NCBI GenBank assembly: GCA_018067115.1 | Contig: JAGPVI010000314.1 | Coordinates: forward strand, 1-40,016 | DNA: 40,016 nucleotides | Source of the DNA: Bizionia sp. | GTDB taxonomy: Bacteria > Bacteroidota > Bacteroidia > Flavobacteriales > Flavobacteriaceae | Direction of reading: 5' to 3' | Shown here: one piece after another, positions 13,992 through 23,105 of the stretch | Layout: each line of letters begins with the position of its first letter | Numbering within the stretch: the first letter of the stretch is position 1 | Translations under genes and position numbers: made by a program | Notes under the pieces: model-generated | What the model saw: only the letters and a program-made list of their open reading frames with translations | The model's database searches: none | What the model was told of the DNA's origin: nothing

Positions 13992-16091
13992 TCATTTCAG
14001 TAATTGGTAAGCTATTAATGCGACCACGTATGCAAACCCAGTCATTGTTACTAATTGTAGTATTGGCCATTTCCAGCTGTTTGTCTCTCGTTTTACTACA
14101 GCTAAAGTTCCCATACATTGCATAGCAAAAGCATAAAATAAAAGCAGAGATATACCAGACGCGAAATTAAATAAAGGACCACCAAGAATAGGGTTTACCT
14201 CGCCAGCCATTCTGTTTTTTATGGTGTCTTCATCGTCATTACCAACACTATAAATAGTGGCTAAAGTTCCTACAAAAACCTCACGGGCAGCAAACGAACT
14301 TATTAAGGCTATACCAATTTTCCAATCGTATCCTAAAGGTCTAATCGCAGGTTCTATGGCGCGACCGGTAATACCAATAAACGAATGTTCTAATTTATAT
14401 GACCCAATTTTTTGTTGCAGCTCATTTTCTGTTAAGTTTTGAGAAACATAGTCTTTAGTTACTATTTCTTCAGCGTTATTAAAGTCTTCTCCAGGGCCAT
14501 AAGACGCTAAAAACCATAATACAATAGAGATGGCTAGAATTATTTTACCAGCACCAAACACAAACGATTTCGTTTTTTCAATAACGGTTAAGGCTACATT
14601 TTTAAAGAGCGGTAATTTGTAATTAGGCATTTCTACTACAAAAAACGTTTTACTTTTTATTTTTAGAATTTTATCTAAAATATAAGCTGAAATAATTGCT
14701 GCCGCAAAACCTAAAAGGTAAAGTAACATTAATGTCATCGCTTGGTAGCTTAAACCAAAGAAACGATCTTCTGGAATGACTAGAGAAATAATTATTAGAT
14801 ATACTGGCAAACGAGCCGAACATGTCGTGAATGGCGTTACTAAAATTGTAATTAAACGTTCTTTCCAGCTTTCTATATTTCTAGTTGCCATTATTGCAGG
14901 AATAGCACAAGCGGTACCAGAAATTAAGGGTACAACACTTTTACCACTAAGACCAAAACGTCTCATTATTCGGTCCATTAAAAAGACTACGCGACTCATA
15001 TAGCCACTTTCTTCAAGAATGGCGATAAACAGGAATAGAAACGCTATTTGCGGAATAAATATAACAATACCTCCTAAACCAGGTATAATACCTTCGGCAA
15101 TTAAATTTGTAAGTGCGCCGTCGGGCATTGCGTTTTTAACCCACTCGCTCAACGAGGCAAACGAGCTATCTATAAAATCCATTGGTACGCTAGACCAGTC
15201 GTAAATGGCTTGAAAAATAGTTAAAAGGATAAGCATAAAAATAACGTAACCCCAAACTTTATGCGTTAACACACGGTCTAATCGCGAACGTAAATCTTTG
15301 GCCTGAGAAACATCAATTGTTTGTCCTTTTTTTAAGGCGTTATTTATAAACTGATAGCGTTTAATTGTTTCTTTTTGCTGAAGGCGTTTAAGATCGGCTT
15401 CAGATTTTGTTTTAAAACCATTTATAGCTTCAATTTCTTGTCTATTGGTTTTTCCGAAGTTAACATCTTGCGTAATAACTAGCCATAACTTATAAAGTAG
15501 TTGGTTAGGGAACGCTTTTCGGAGTTTATTAAAGTAGTCTGTATCTATTTCCGAAGCATTTAAGCAGGGCTCGGTAGATAAGTCTTTATAATTACTTATT
15601 AATTGCTTTAAATTTTCAATACCTTCTTTTTTTCGAGTACTTATTAAAGCTATTTTGGTGTTGAGTTGTTCTTCTAAATAGGCAATATCTAACGAAATAC
15701 CTTTGTATTTCATTCTATCGGCCATATTAATAACCAATAACGACGGGATTTCTAGATCTTTAATTTGAGTAAAAAGAAGCAGGTTTCGTTTTAAATTTTC
15801 AACATCACTAACTACAACAGCAACATCTGGGAAATCTTTATCGTTTTTGTTTAAAAGCAGTTCTATAACCACATTTTCATCCAATGAAGAGGCATTTAAA
15901 CTATAGGTTCCTGGTAAATCTATAATGTGTGCTTTTACGCCGCGAGGAAGTTTACAGATTCCTTCTTTTTTTTCGACTGTAATACCTGGGTAATTTCCTA
16001 CTTTTTGGTTTAAACCGGTTAATGCATTAAAAACAGAGGTTTTACCTGTATTTGGGTTTCCTATTAAAGCGACATTTAACTGCTTACTCAT
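13992..16091 (-). CDS. feoB: Ferrous iron transport protein B
   Basis: 699 residues. It has an N-terminal G domain with G1 GNPNTGKTS (11-19), G3 DLPG (58-61) and G4 NMAD (122-125), then a helical GDI-like spacer (about 165-260). The membrane domain follows, with the gate repeats: EESGYMSRVVFLMDRIMRRFGLSGKSVVPLISG and the paired Cys/Gly motif GTACAIPAIMATR in the first, and AAREVFVGTLATIYSVG in the second. It imports Fe(II) across the inner membrane. The start codon overlaps the feoA stop by one base (TAATG), typical translational coupling. Length is normal for the compact Bacteroidota version without an N-terminal FeoA fusion. Confidence 0.97.
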   Translation of the reverse strand: MSKQLNVALIGNPNTGKTSVFNALTGLNQKVGNYPGITVEKKEGICKLPRGVKAHIIDLPGTYSLNASSLDENVVIELLLNKNDKDFPDVAVVVSDVENLKRNLLLFTQIKDLEIPSLLVINMADRMKYKGISLDIAYLEEQLNTKIALISTRKKEGIENLKQLISNYKDLSTEPCLNASEIDTDYFNKLRKAFPNQLLYKLWLVITQDVNFGKTNRQEIEAINGFKTKSEADLKRLQQKETIKRYQFINNALKKGQTIDVSQAKDLRSRLDRVLTHKVWGYVIFMLILLTIFQAIYDWSSVPMDFIDSSFASLSEWVKNAMPDGALTNLIAEGIIPGLGGIVIFIPQIAFLFLFIAILEESGYMSRVVFLMDRIMRRFGLSGKSVVPLISGTACAIPAIMATRNIESWKERLITILVTPFTTCSARLPVYLIIISLVIPEDRFFGLSYQAMTLMLLYLLGFAAAIISAYILDKILKIKSKTFFVVEMPNYKLPLFKNVALTVIEKTKSFVFGAGKIILAISIVLWFLASYGPGEDFNNAEEIVTKDYVSQNLTENELQQKIGSYKLEHSFIGITGRAIEPAIRPLGYDWKIGIALISSFAAREVFVGTLATIYSVGNDDEDTIKNRMAGEVNPILGGPLFNFASGISLLLFYAFAMQCMGTLAVVKRETNSWKWPILQLVTMTGFAYVVALIAYQLLK

Positions 16092-16321
16092 TAATCTATT
16101 TTTTCAATTAATATATGCATGGCAGTTTCTTTTCTAATTGCCAAGTGGCTACCATTTATATTTAAATACATAGGGTCTGCAAAAGGAGCAACCTGAACAA
16201 GCATAACATCGTTGCCCGGTAAACAGCCCATTTCTAGCAGTTTTAATGGTATATGAATAGATGAGACATCGATTATAATGGCTCTTTCTCCGCGTTTAAG
16301 ATGTGCTAATGTTAGTTGCAA
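16091..16321 (-). CDS. feoA: Ferrous iron transport protein A
   Basis: A 76-residue SH3-like protein (LLEMGCLPGNDVMLVQVAPFADPMYLNING..LAIRKETAMHILI), matching the FeoA fold with its GxLPG turn and DP-Y-I/N-G block. It is a cytoplasmic partner needed for full FeoB activity. It is the first gene of feoA-feoB-Cys-rich protein. Confidence 0.93.
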   Translation of the reverse strand: MQLTLAHLKRGERAIIIDVSSIHIPLKLLEMGCLPGNDVMLVQVAPFADPMYLNINGSHLAIRKETAMHILIEKID

Positions 16322-16347
16322 GCTTATTTAGATTGATTTTAAAGAAG

Positions 16348-16355
16348 CAAAAGTA
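16348..16355 (-). promoter_or_regulatory. Candidate -7 element of the feo operon
   Basis: TACTTTTG on the minus strand fits TAnnTTTG, 26 bases before the feoA ATG. A TTTAGA half-site (16327-16332, read on the plus strand) lies just downstream and resembles one arm of the palindrome at 11437-11452. No full dyad is visible. Confidence 0.45.
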
Positions 16356-16396
16356 GGTGAAATAAGTATGTGAAAAAAATTGTAGCTTAAAAAGTG

Positions 16397-17068
16397 TTAT
16401 TTATATTCTCTTTTTAACGTTTCTATATCATTTATTAACTCAGAAATAGCTTCTGGGTCGGTGCCATCATAAAAGCCACGGATTTGACGCTTTTTATCTA
16501 TAAGCATAAAGTTTTCGGTATGAATCATATCGTACTTATCGCCATTACCATCGGTTTTCACAGCTAAATAACTTTTTCTAGCGAGTTCGTAAATTTGCTT
16601 TTTATCTCCGGTAACAAGATTCCACTTCGCGTCATTAACACCTTTACGTAAGGCATATTTTTTTAACTGTGCAACGCTATCAATTACTGGAGTTACAGTG
16701 TGTGAAAGCAGCATAACTTCGTTGTCATCAACAATTTCTTTCTGAATTTCGCGCATATGATCTGTCATTATCGGACAAATCGTCTGACACGTTGTAAAGA
16801 AGAAATCGGCAACGTATATTTTATCTTTATAATCGTCCTGGGTAATGGTTCTTCCGTTTTGGTTTATAAGGCTGAAATCGGCGATTTTATGATATTTTCT
16901 TATGTACTGAATAGTACTATCTACTAAGGTTGTGTCTACTTGGCTTGGTTGATAAATAGGAAGTGGTTTTTCGACATTTAAGACAGAATATATAATGCCA
17001 ATAAGCACCAAACATAGAATTGAGAAACCGATCGCGAACTTTTTGTAACCCTTAAAAAAATCTAACAT
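16397..17068 (-). CDS. SCO1/SenC-family copper chaperone-like protein
   Basis: The start is set at ATG 17068 (MLDFFKGYKKFAIGFS), giving 223 residues; the longer ATG at 17122 lies upstream of the -7 box at 17093-17100. An N-terminal membrane anchor (about 11-31) is followed by a periplasmic thioredoxin-like domain. The copper site is visible: CQTIC (C94 and C98, the CxxxC motif) and the distal His at about 183 in DMIHTENFMLID. SCO proteins deliver or reduce copper for the CuA centre of cytochrome c oxidase. No oxidase genes are in the window, so the target is inferred. Confidence 0.9.
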   Translation of the reverse strand: MLDFFKGYKKFAIGFSILCLVLIGIIYSVLNVEKPLPIYQPSQVDTTLVDSTIQYIRKYHKIADFSLINQNGRTITQDDYKDKIYVADFFFTTCQTICPIMTDHMREIQKEIVDDNEVMLLSHTVTPVIDSVAQLKKYALRKGVNDAKWNLVTGDKKQIYELARKSYLAVKTDGNGDKYDMIHTENFMLIDKKRQIRGFYDGTDPEAISELINDIETLKREYK

Positions 17069-17092
17069 TTTAAAACGTTCTGAAGTGAACCG

Positions 17093-17100
17093 CAAAAATA
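17093..17100 (-). promoter_or_regulatory. Candidate -7 element of the SCO1-family gene
   Basis: TATTTTTG on the minus strand matches TAnnTTTG exactly, 24 bases before the chosen ATG at 17068. It places the longer annotated start outside the transcript. Confidence 0.5.
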
Positions 17101-17194
17101 CGATGAAAAAGGAAGTCTTCATACTATTTTGGCTTATAAATTGCTATATGATAAAGCAAAGTAATAATCGCTTTTTATACTAAGTCTAAATACT

Positions 17195-17202
17195 TACTTT
17201 TG
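17195..17202 (+). promoter_or_regulatory. Candidate -7 element of rseP
   Basis: TACTTTTG fits TAnnTTTG exactly, 30 bases before the rseP ATG at 17233. Confidence 0.5.
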
Positions 17203-17232
17203 GGCGTTATAAAAATGAATATATAAGAATAC

Positions 17233-18573
17233 ATGGAATTTGTTATAAAAATAAGTCAGTTTTTACTAAGTCTTTCGCTATTAATCGTGCTTCACGAGTT
17301 AGGCCATTTTATCCCAGCAAAATTATTTAAAACTAGAGTTGAAAAATTCTACCTGTTTTTTGATGTAAAGTTTTCGCTTTTCAAGAAAAAAATTGGTGAT
17401 ACCGTTTATGGAATTGGTTGGTTGCCGTTGGGTGGTTACGTTAAGATTTCTGGAATGATTGACGAAAGTATGGATAGAGAGCAAATGGAAAAGCCGCCAG
17501 AGCCTTGGGAGTTTCGTTCTAAACCAACGTGGCAACGTTTAATAATTATGTTAGGTGGTGTTTTTGTAAACTTTGTCTTAGCGTTAATTATATACATATT
17601 CGCGTCGTTTGCTTATGGTGATACAGATATTTCTGCGAAAAGCATTAAGGATGGTTATTTAATAGATAACCCGTTATTAACCGATTTAGGATTTAAAACG
17701 GGTGATGATATTGTTAAAGTCGGGGAAGCAGACGTTGTAAACTATTCTGATATTAGAACAAATCTTATAGGTGCTGAAACAGTAACTTTAAAACGTGACG
17801 GTGCAGAACAAGTAATAACTTTACCAGAAGACTTTTTAGGCCAATTATCTACGAGTAAGGACAGACGTCTTTTTGAGAGAAGAATGCCTTTTATGATTGG
17901 TGCTGTGCCAGACACATCTCATAATAGCAAAGCAGATTTAAAAGCGAAGGATATTATTTTATCTGTTAATGGAGATAAATTACGTTACTCTGATCAAGTG
18001 GTTTCTAAGTTGAAAAACTTAAAAGGAGAAACTGTAAAGGTTGAAGTATTAAGAGATAAAGAAACGATTATTAAAACGCTTCAAGTAGATAGCGAAGGGC
18101 GCTTTGGTGTTATTAATGGATCGTATCCTGAGTTGTTTGCCGAATTGGGATATTACGACATAGTAAGAAAAGAATATACATTAGGCGAAAGCTTTGGTGT
18201 TGGTTATTCTAAATTCACAAATCAAATTACAGGCTATTTTGGACAGTTAAAATTAATATTTAGTCCTAGCACTGGAGCCTATAAAGGTGTTGGAGGATTT
18301 AAAGCAATTTTCGATGTGTTTCCAAATACTTGGAGCTGGGAAGCATTTTGGGGTATTACAGCCTTCTTGTCGATAATGCTAGGAGTTCTTAACCTATTAC
18401 CTATTCCTGCTCTAGATGGTGGTCATGTTATGTTTTTACTGTACGAAATGATCTCAGGTAAGAAACCAAGTGATAAATTTATGGAGTATGCACAAACAGT
18501 TGGATTCTTCATTTTAATAGCATTGGTGCTGTTTGCGAACGGAAATGATGTCTTTAAAGCAATTTTTAATTAA
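17233..18573 (+). CDS. rseP: RIP metalloprotease RseP (site-2 protease, M50)
   Basis: A 446-residue polytopic zinc protease that cuts substrates within the membrane. The catalytic HELGH is at residues 21-25 in the first helix, and the third zinc ligand is the Asp in NLLPIPALDGGH near the C-terminus. Two PDZ-like segments lie between the membrane helices (around 130-200 and 215-290). Signature blocks GIGWLPLGGYVKI and MLGGVFVNFVLA are present. In E. coli RseP cleaves anti-sigma factor RseA and leftover signal peptides; here the substrate is unknown. It stands alone between its own promoter and a tRNA gene. Confidence 0.95.
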   Translation: MEFVIKISQFLLSLSLLIVLHELGHFIPAKLFKTRVEKFYLFFDVKFSLFKKKIGDTVYGIGWLPLGGYVKISGMIDESMDREQMEKPPEPWEFRSKPTWQRLIIMLGGVFVNFVLALIIYIFASFAYGDTDISAKSIKDGYLIDNPLLTDLGFKTGDDIVKVGEADVVNYSDIRTNLIGAETVTLKRDGAEQVITLPEDFLGQLSTSKDRRLFERRMPFMIGAVPDTSHNSKADLKAKDIILSVNGDKLRYSDQVVSKLKNLKGETVKVEVLRDKETIIKTLQVDSEGRFGVINGSYPELFAELGYYDIVRKEYTLGESFGVGYSKFTNQITGYFGQLKLIFSPSTGAYKGVGGFKAIFDVFPNTWSWEAFWGITAFLSIMLGVLNLLPIPALDGGHVMFLLYEMISGKKPSDKFMEYAQTVGFFILIALVLFANGNDVFKAIFN

Positions 18574-18589
18574 TTTTTTTTGAAAAAGT

Positions 18590-18620
18590 TTTGCAGAAGT
18601 TAAAAAACGTGTTATATTTG
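18590..18620 (+). promoter_or_regulatory. Promoter of tRNA-Asn
   Basis: A near-ideal Bacteroidota promoter: a -33 TTTG (18590-18593) and a -7 TATATTTG (18613-18620), separated by 19 bases and followed 22 bases later by the tRNA. Confidence 0.75.
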
Positions 18621-18642
18621 CACTCGCAACAGCGAAAAACAC

Positions 18643-18716
18643 TCCTCCTTAGCTCAGTTGGTTAGAGCATCTGACTGTTAATCAGAGGGTCCTTAGTTCG
18701 AGCCTAAGAGGAGGAG
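18643..18716 (+). tRNA. tRNA-Asn (anticodon GTT)
   Basis: A full cloverleaf can be folded. The acceptor stem TCCTCCT pairs with AGGAGGA (18709-18715), with discriminator G at 18716. The D stem is GCTC/GAGC. The anticodon stem TCTGA/TCAGA closes the loop CTGTTAA with anticodon GTT (18677-18679). The T stem CTTAG/CTAAG encloses TTCGAGC. The 3' CCA is not encoded. All invariant positions look intact. Confidence 0.97.
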
Positions 18717-18727
18717 CAAGTTTAAAT

Positions 18728-18754
18728 AAGCCACTAGAAATAGTGGCTTTTTTT
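18728..18754 (+). terminator. Intrinsic terminator of tRNA-Asn
   Basis: AAGCCACTA (18728-18736), a GAAA tetraloop, then TAGTGGCTT (18741-18749) and a T-run. It follows the tRNA by 11 bases. Confidence 0.9.
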
Positions 18755-18837
18755 ATGGAGTAAAGTCAAAGAATTACGTAATCAATAGGACGTGCCCAGA
18801 CACATCAGAAAGGACTCTAATTAATAAAAAACTATAC

Positions 18838-20409
18838 ATGAGCATTATTGCTTTCTTATCTAAAATTAAGTACACGACGTTAGTGTTCGTTATGGTTATT
18901 GTAACCGTCTTGAGTACATTCGCATTAAGTTATTTAATTACAGACGAAATCACTATTGTAAGTGAAGATATTGCTAAGCGTAATTTTAGAGAGAAATACG
19001 ACGGTACTAATAAAGAGTTAAATAGGTTAGAAGGCTTTTTAGAGCAAATAGAAAATATAGTAGAAAATGCGAGTTCAACTCATGAGCTTCAAGATGATTT
19101 TAAACGCTGGATTTCTTTTCAGCCAGAGCAGTTAGATTCGTTAATTACTTGGAAGCACCCGTCTAGCCGATTAAGTTTAAAGGCGCAGTTAACTATTGCT
19201 ACTCTTCAAGACACCATATTGCCAGTAAATGAGTCAGCGCATTTTTTCTCAATTATAAAAAAACAGAGTGTAATATTGCCATCCAACAAAGGGTATGTTT
19301 GGAGTAATAAACTTACGGTGGTAACACCAAAAAAGGACTCCTTATTTTTGGGGTATGATATCCCTTTAACAAATCTTCAAAAATACTTTGCCAATGTAGA
19401 TTCTAAGTCAATAAACTACGCTTACGTGTTTAATAAAGAAGGACTTTGCATTTTGCATCCAGATGAAACCCTATTAGGTGAAAATGTGTTTTCATTCAAG
19501 TCTTTAATTTCAAGAGATACTGTTGGAATTACTATAAACACAGAGAAACCGATGCTGGTAAAATCAGAGTTTCTACAATTGGATGTTATTAGGTATTTAA
19601 AGCCTTTAAAGCTAAAACACGCCTCTTGGTTTATAGCGGTGAGTTCTCCTAAAAACATAAGTGATGAGAATGTCGCTAGGATTAGACAATATACCTTTTT
19701 AATTTATGGTATTTCTTCTATGCTATTGGTGTTTGTTTTTTACTTTTTTAATCAGCGTGTTAAAAAACAGTACATCGAAAAAGAGCGCTTATTAAAAGAG
19801 AAAAGCAAACTTATACTGCAAAATGAAATTTCAGAAAAGGAAAGTTCGTTTTTGCAATTGCAGCAGCTTAAAGAGCAAATTAATCCACATTTCTTATTTA
19901 ATGCGCTTAACTCTTTATATATGTTAATAGACGTAAATAAAGATAAGTCTAAGCTATTTGCTTTAAAACTGTCTAAGTTGTATCGTTACTTTATTACTCC
20001 GCCTAAAAACAACATTACTTTAGTAGAAAAGGAATTGGCTTTACTTAACGAGTATATCTATTTACAAGAAACACGATTCAATCAAAGTTTAGTGGTTACC
20101 ATTTTAGGGGACAAGGAGAGGGTGAACAATCACTACATTCCTTTTTTAGCATTGCAAACTTTGGTAGAAAACGCTATTAAACATAATACAGCGACCAAAA
20201 GTAAGCCTTTAGTTATAACAGTGATTTTAAAACAAGCTGGAATAGAAGTGAACAATAATTACCAACCTATTGCTTCACCTGCAGACAGTAATCATTTTGG
20301 TATAGACTATTTAAAGCATACTTACGCTTTTTATAATATCAAAACCTTCACAAATTACGAGAAAGACGGCGAATATCTTTGTTTTTTACCTTACATATCT
20401 GTTGAGTAG
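18838..20409 (+). CDS. LytS/YehU-type sensor histidine kinase with Cache-like sensor
   Basis: 523 residues. TM1 is at about 12-34, an extracytoplasmic sensor region at about 35-283, TM2 at about 287-306, then a short coiled coil and a His_kinase/HATPase module. The sensor includes YVFNKEGLCILHPDETLLGEN, the D/N-x-x-G..I.HP....G pattern of Cache domains, which bind small ligands. The phosphoacceptor His lies in LKEQINPHFLFNALNSLY, as in LytS-type kinases, and the N box is LVENAIKHN. The G boxes are weak (NHFGIDYLKHTY in place of a clear GxGLxN). It is the first gene of a plus-strand locus ending in a LytTR response regulator, its probable partner. Confidence 0.88.
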   Translation: MSIIAFLSKIKYTTLVFVMVIVTVLSTFALSYLITDEITIVSEDIAKRNFREKYDGTNKELNRLEGFLEQIENIVENASSTHELQDDFKRWISFQPEQLDSLITWKHPSSRLSLKAQLTIATLQDTILPVNESAHFFSIIKKQSVILPSNKGYVWSNKLTVVTPKKDSLFLGYDIPLTNLQKYFANVDSKSINYAYVFNKEGLCILHPDETLLGENVFSFKSLISRDTVGITINTEKPMLVKSEFLQLDVIRYLKPLKLKHASWFIAVSSPKNISDENVARIRQYTFLIYGISSMLLVFVFYFFNQRVKKQYIEKERLLKEKSKLILQNEISEKESSFLQLQQLKEQINPHFLFNALNSLYMLIDVNKDKSKLFALKLSKLYRYFITPPKNNITLVEKELALLNEYIYLQETRFNQSLVVTILGDKERVNNHYIPFLALQTLVENAIKHNTATKSKPLVITVILKQAGIEVNNNYQPIASPADSNHFGIDYLKHTYAFYNIKTFTNYEKDGEYLCFLPYISVE

Positions 20410-20431
20410 TCCATTCACTCCCGAATACTAG

Positions 20432-20459
20432 ACGCTCACTCTTGTTTTTTTGTGAGTGT
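20432..20459 (+). other. Hairpin between the kinase and metalloprotease genes
   Basis: ACGCTCAC (20432-20439) can pair with GTGAGTGT (20452-20459), including one G-T pair, around a T-rich loop. There is no downstream T-run, so termination would be weak; it could attenuate read-through from the kinase into the metalloprotease operon. Confidence 0.3.
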
Positions 20460-20499
20460 TTACTAATATTAAGATTTTTAGCGAAATTAAAATCTCATT

Positions 20500-23088
20500 A
20501 TGTTTAAAGATCAGTTCGGTTCTATTTTTAAAATAGCACTGTTTATAATTTTTTTCGGAAGCACTTTAAATGCTTCAGCTCAGAAAAACGGTAGTAAGAA
20601 AGACGAGAAAACTACAAAAGAGGAATCTAAGGATAGTTTGACTAAAACTTATAAGGATTATGATAAATTACTTGAAAAAGGGACGCTAACTAAAGGTCTT
20701 TTCTCTGTTCTTAAATCAGAAAATGATTATTATTTTGAAATTCCAGACAGTCTTTTTCAAAGAGAATTCTTATTGGTAAACAAAATATCTCAAGTACCAT
20801 TAGCTTTAAATGAAACAGGCCTTAATAAAGGGATGAATTATGAAAATAAGTTAATCACGTTTCATAAGGATAGTCTTTCAAAAACGATTTGGGTAAAAAC
20901 CAATAAACCTATGGTTTCTTCGCCTAAAGAAGATGCTATAACCTTATCTGTAAAGGCTAATTTCGGAGAATCTATAATTGAGAAATTTGACATAGAGAGC
21001 TATAATCCTAAAACAAACGCCCCTTTAATTAAAGCAAATAAAGTGTTTAACGGTAAAGAAAAAAGCTTTAATGATGTGCTTAATAATATTGGCTTAGGTG
21101 GCAGCGTTAAAAGTGATTTATCGTATATCGAACAGGTTAAAACCTTTCCAGAAAACGTAGTGGTTAAATCTCAATTAACAACTACAATTAGTGAGGGTGG
21201 GCCAGATATGTATATTACATTGGGCGTGACTACTAATATTGTATTGTTGCCAAAAGCACCTATGCAGCCAAGGTATTTAGATAAGCGTGTTGGTTTTTTT
21301 ACTGAAAAACATTGGTTTTTTAATGATAAGCAGCAGGCTATGAAAGAACAAGAACTTATTACAAGGTGGCGTTTGGAGCCTAAGCCAGAAGATATTGAGA
21401 ACTATATAAAAGGAGAATTGGTAGAGCCTAAAAAACCTATTGTCTATTATATAGATCCCGCAACACCAAAACAATGGCGTAGCTATATTATACAAGGTGT
21501 AAAAGATTGGCAAGTTGCTTTTGAGAAAGCAGGCTTTAAAAACGCAATTACTGCAAAAGAGCCAGATGCAAACGATAAAGATTTTGATATAGATGATGTG
21601 CGTTATTCTGTAATTACTTACGCTGCTTCGCCAAAATCTAATGCTATGGGACCATCAGTGGTAGATCCCAGAAGTGGAGAAATTATAGAGGCCGATATTA
21701 TTTGGTGGCACAATGTAATGACATCTTTACAGAGTTGGATGCGTATTCAAACAGGGCCAATAGATAGTAAATCTAGAGGCAATGTTTTTGAAGATGAACA
21801 TATGGGTGAAGCTATCAGGTTTGTGTCCTCTCATGAAGTAGGGCATACATTTGGGTTAAAACACAATATGGGGTCTTCTTATAGTTTTCCTGTAGATTCT
21901 CTACGATCAAAAACATTTACAGATAAAATGGGTGGTACATCACCCTCAATAATGGACTATGCGCGTTATAATTATGTTGCGCAACCAGAAGATAATATTA
22001 CCACAATAACACCTAAAATTGGGGTTTATGATAAGTATGCTATTCAATGGGGGTACCAATGGTTTAAATCACCATCAGAGGAAAAGGAAAAATTAAAGGC
22101 GTTAGTCGATAGTCATAATAACGATCCGCTTTATTTCTACGGCGAGCAGCAGCCTTATAAAAACACGATAGACCCGAGATCTCAGGCTGAAGATTTGGGC
22201 GATAATGCTATGTTGGCAAGTACGTATGGACTTAAAAACTTAAAACGTGTCGTCGATAATTTAGAAAACTGGACCTATAAGCACGGCGATGATTATTATA
22301 ATACCGGTAAATTATATATGGGTGTTATAGGGCAATGGCAAATGTATAATGCGCATGTAATGAATAATATTGGTGGTGTATATTTAAACATAACACAACA
22401 CGGTGACGGTAAGCAGAGTTATGAGCCCGTTCCCTACGCGTTGCAGAAAGATGCTGTGGCATATTTAAATAAAAATATATTTACAATACCAGAGTGGTTA
22501 CTTTTTAATCCTGTGTTAAAGCATACGTATGCTATTAAGGATTCTCCAGTAGGGCCATTCGAGTATACGCCTTACACATTATCTAGAGAATTACAATATA
22601 GTATACTTTATCAATTATTAGGAGATGAGCGCTTGTTGCGATTAGTGGAAGCAAATTTATACAACCCTAACGAAGAATCTCGTTACACAGTACAGCATTT
22701 GTTTTCAGATTTGCGTAATCATATGTTTTATAATACAACTAAAGGTAAATCGTTGACTGTCTTAGAGCGCATGTCTCAAAAAAACTATGTCGATGTTTTA
22801 TTAGTGGATGTACAGAAGATAATGGAAAAAACAACCCTGAAAAAGCTAACGACATTAAGTGATATTACAGATACTAGTTTTTGTATGGTGGCTTTAAACG
22901 AAGAAAAACAAGCACGAAACATTAATTATACTTCTATGAGGCGGGTGTCTGAAATAGCCTCGTACAAACGACAAGAGTTAAGAAATGTATTGCAATTGTT
23001 AGAAAAAAAGAAGCGCAAAGGCGATGACAATACAAAAGCACATTACAACGATTTAATATATCGTATAAAAAACACACTAAACTTTTAA
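20500..23088 (+). CDS. Secreted zinc-dependent metalloprotease (DUF5117/DUF4953 type)
   Basis: 862 residues with a signal peptide (about 1-27, ending NASAQ). The N-terminal part (about 40-300) matches the DUF5118/DUF5117 region that precedes the protease domain in this Bacteroidota/Proteobacteria family. The catalytic zinc motif is HEVGHTFGLKH (H445, E446, H449, H455), the extended metzincin-type HExxHxxGxxH, followed by NMGSS and by SIMDYARYNYV with the Met-turn Met. The protein is expected in the periplasm or at the cell surface. Its gene is 18 bases ahead of susC, so it is cotranscribed with the SusC/SusD pair, and peptide products may be the imported substrate; that link is inferred. Confidence 0.9.
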   Translation: MFKDQFGSIFKIALFIIFFGSTLNASAQKNGSKKDEKTTKEESKDSLTKTYKDYDKLLEKGTLTKGLFSVLKSENDYYFEIPDSLFQREFLLVNKISQVPLALNETGLNKGMNYENKLITFHKDSLSKTIWVKTNKPMVSSPKEDAITLSVKANFGESIIEKFDIESYNPKTNAPLIKANKVFNGKEKSFNDVLNNIGLGGSVKSDLSYIEQVKTFPENVVVKSQLTTTISEGGPDMYITLGVTTNIVLLPKAPMQPRYLDKRVGFFTEKHWFFNDKQQAMKEQELITRWRLEPKPEDIENYIKGELVEPKKPIVYYIDPATPKQWRSYIIQGVKDWQVAFEKAGFKNAITAKEPDANDKDFDIDDVRYSVITYAASPKSNAMGPSVVDPRSGEIIEADIIWWHNVMTSLQSWMRIQTGPIDSKSRGNVFEDEHMGEAIRFVSSHEVGHTFGLKHNMGSSYSFPVDSLRSKTFTDKMGGTSPSIMDYARYNYVAQPEDNITTITPKIGVYDKYAIQWGYQWFKSPSEEKEKLKALVDSHNNDPLYFYGEQQPYKNTIDPRSQAEDLGDNAMLASTYGLKNLKRVVDNLENWTYKHGDDYYNTGKLYMGVIGQWQMYNAHVMNNIGGVYLNITQHGDGKQSYEPVPYALQKDAVAYLNKNIFTIPEWLLFNPVLKHTYAIKDSPVGPFEYTPYTLSRELQYSILYQLLGDERLLRLVEANLYNPNEESRYTVQHLFSDLRNHMFYNTTKGKSLTVLERMSQKNYVDVLLVDVQKIMEKTTLKKLTTLSDITDTSFCMVALNEEKQARNINYTSMRRVSEIASYKRQELRNVLQLLEKKKRKGDDNTKAHYNDLIYRIKNTLNF

Positions 23089-23105
23089 TTTTAACTTACA
23101 TTTTT

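Noticed and set aside
17069..17122. Longer N-terminus for the SCO1-like gene
   Set aside because: A perfect -7 element sits inside the extension, and the extra residues precede an already complete membrane anchor.
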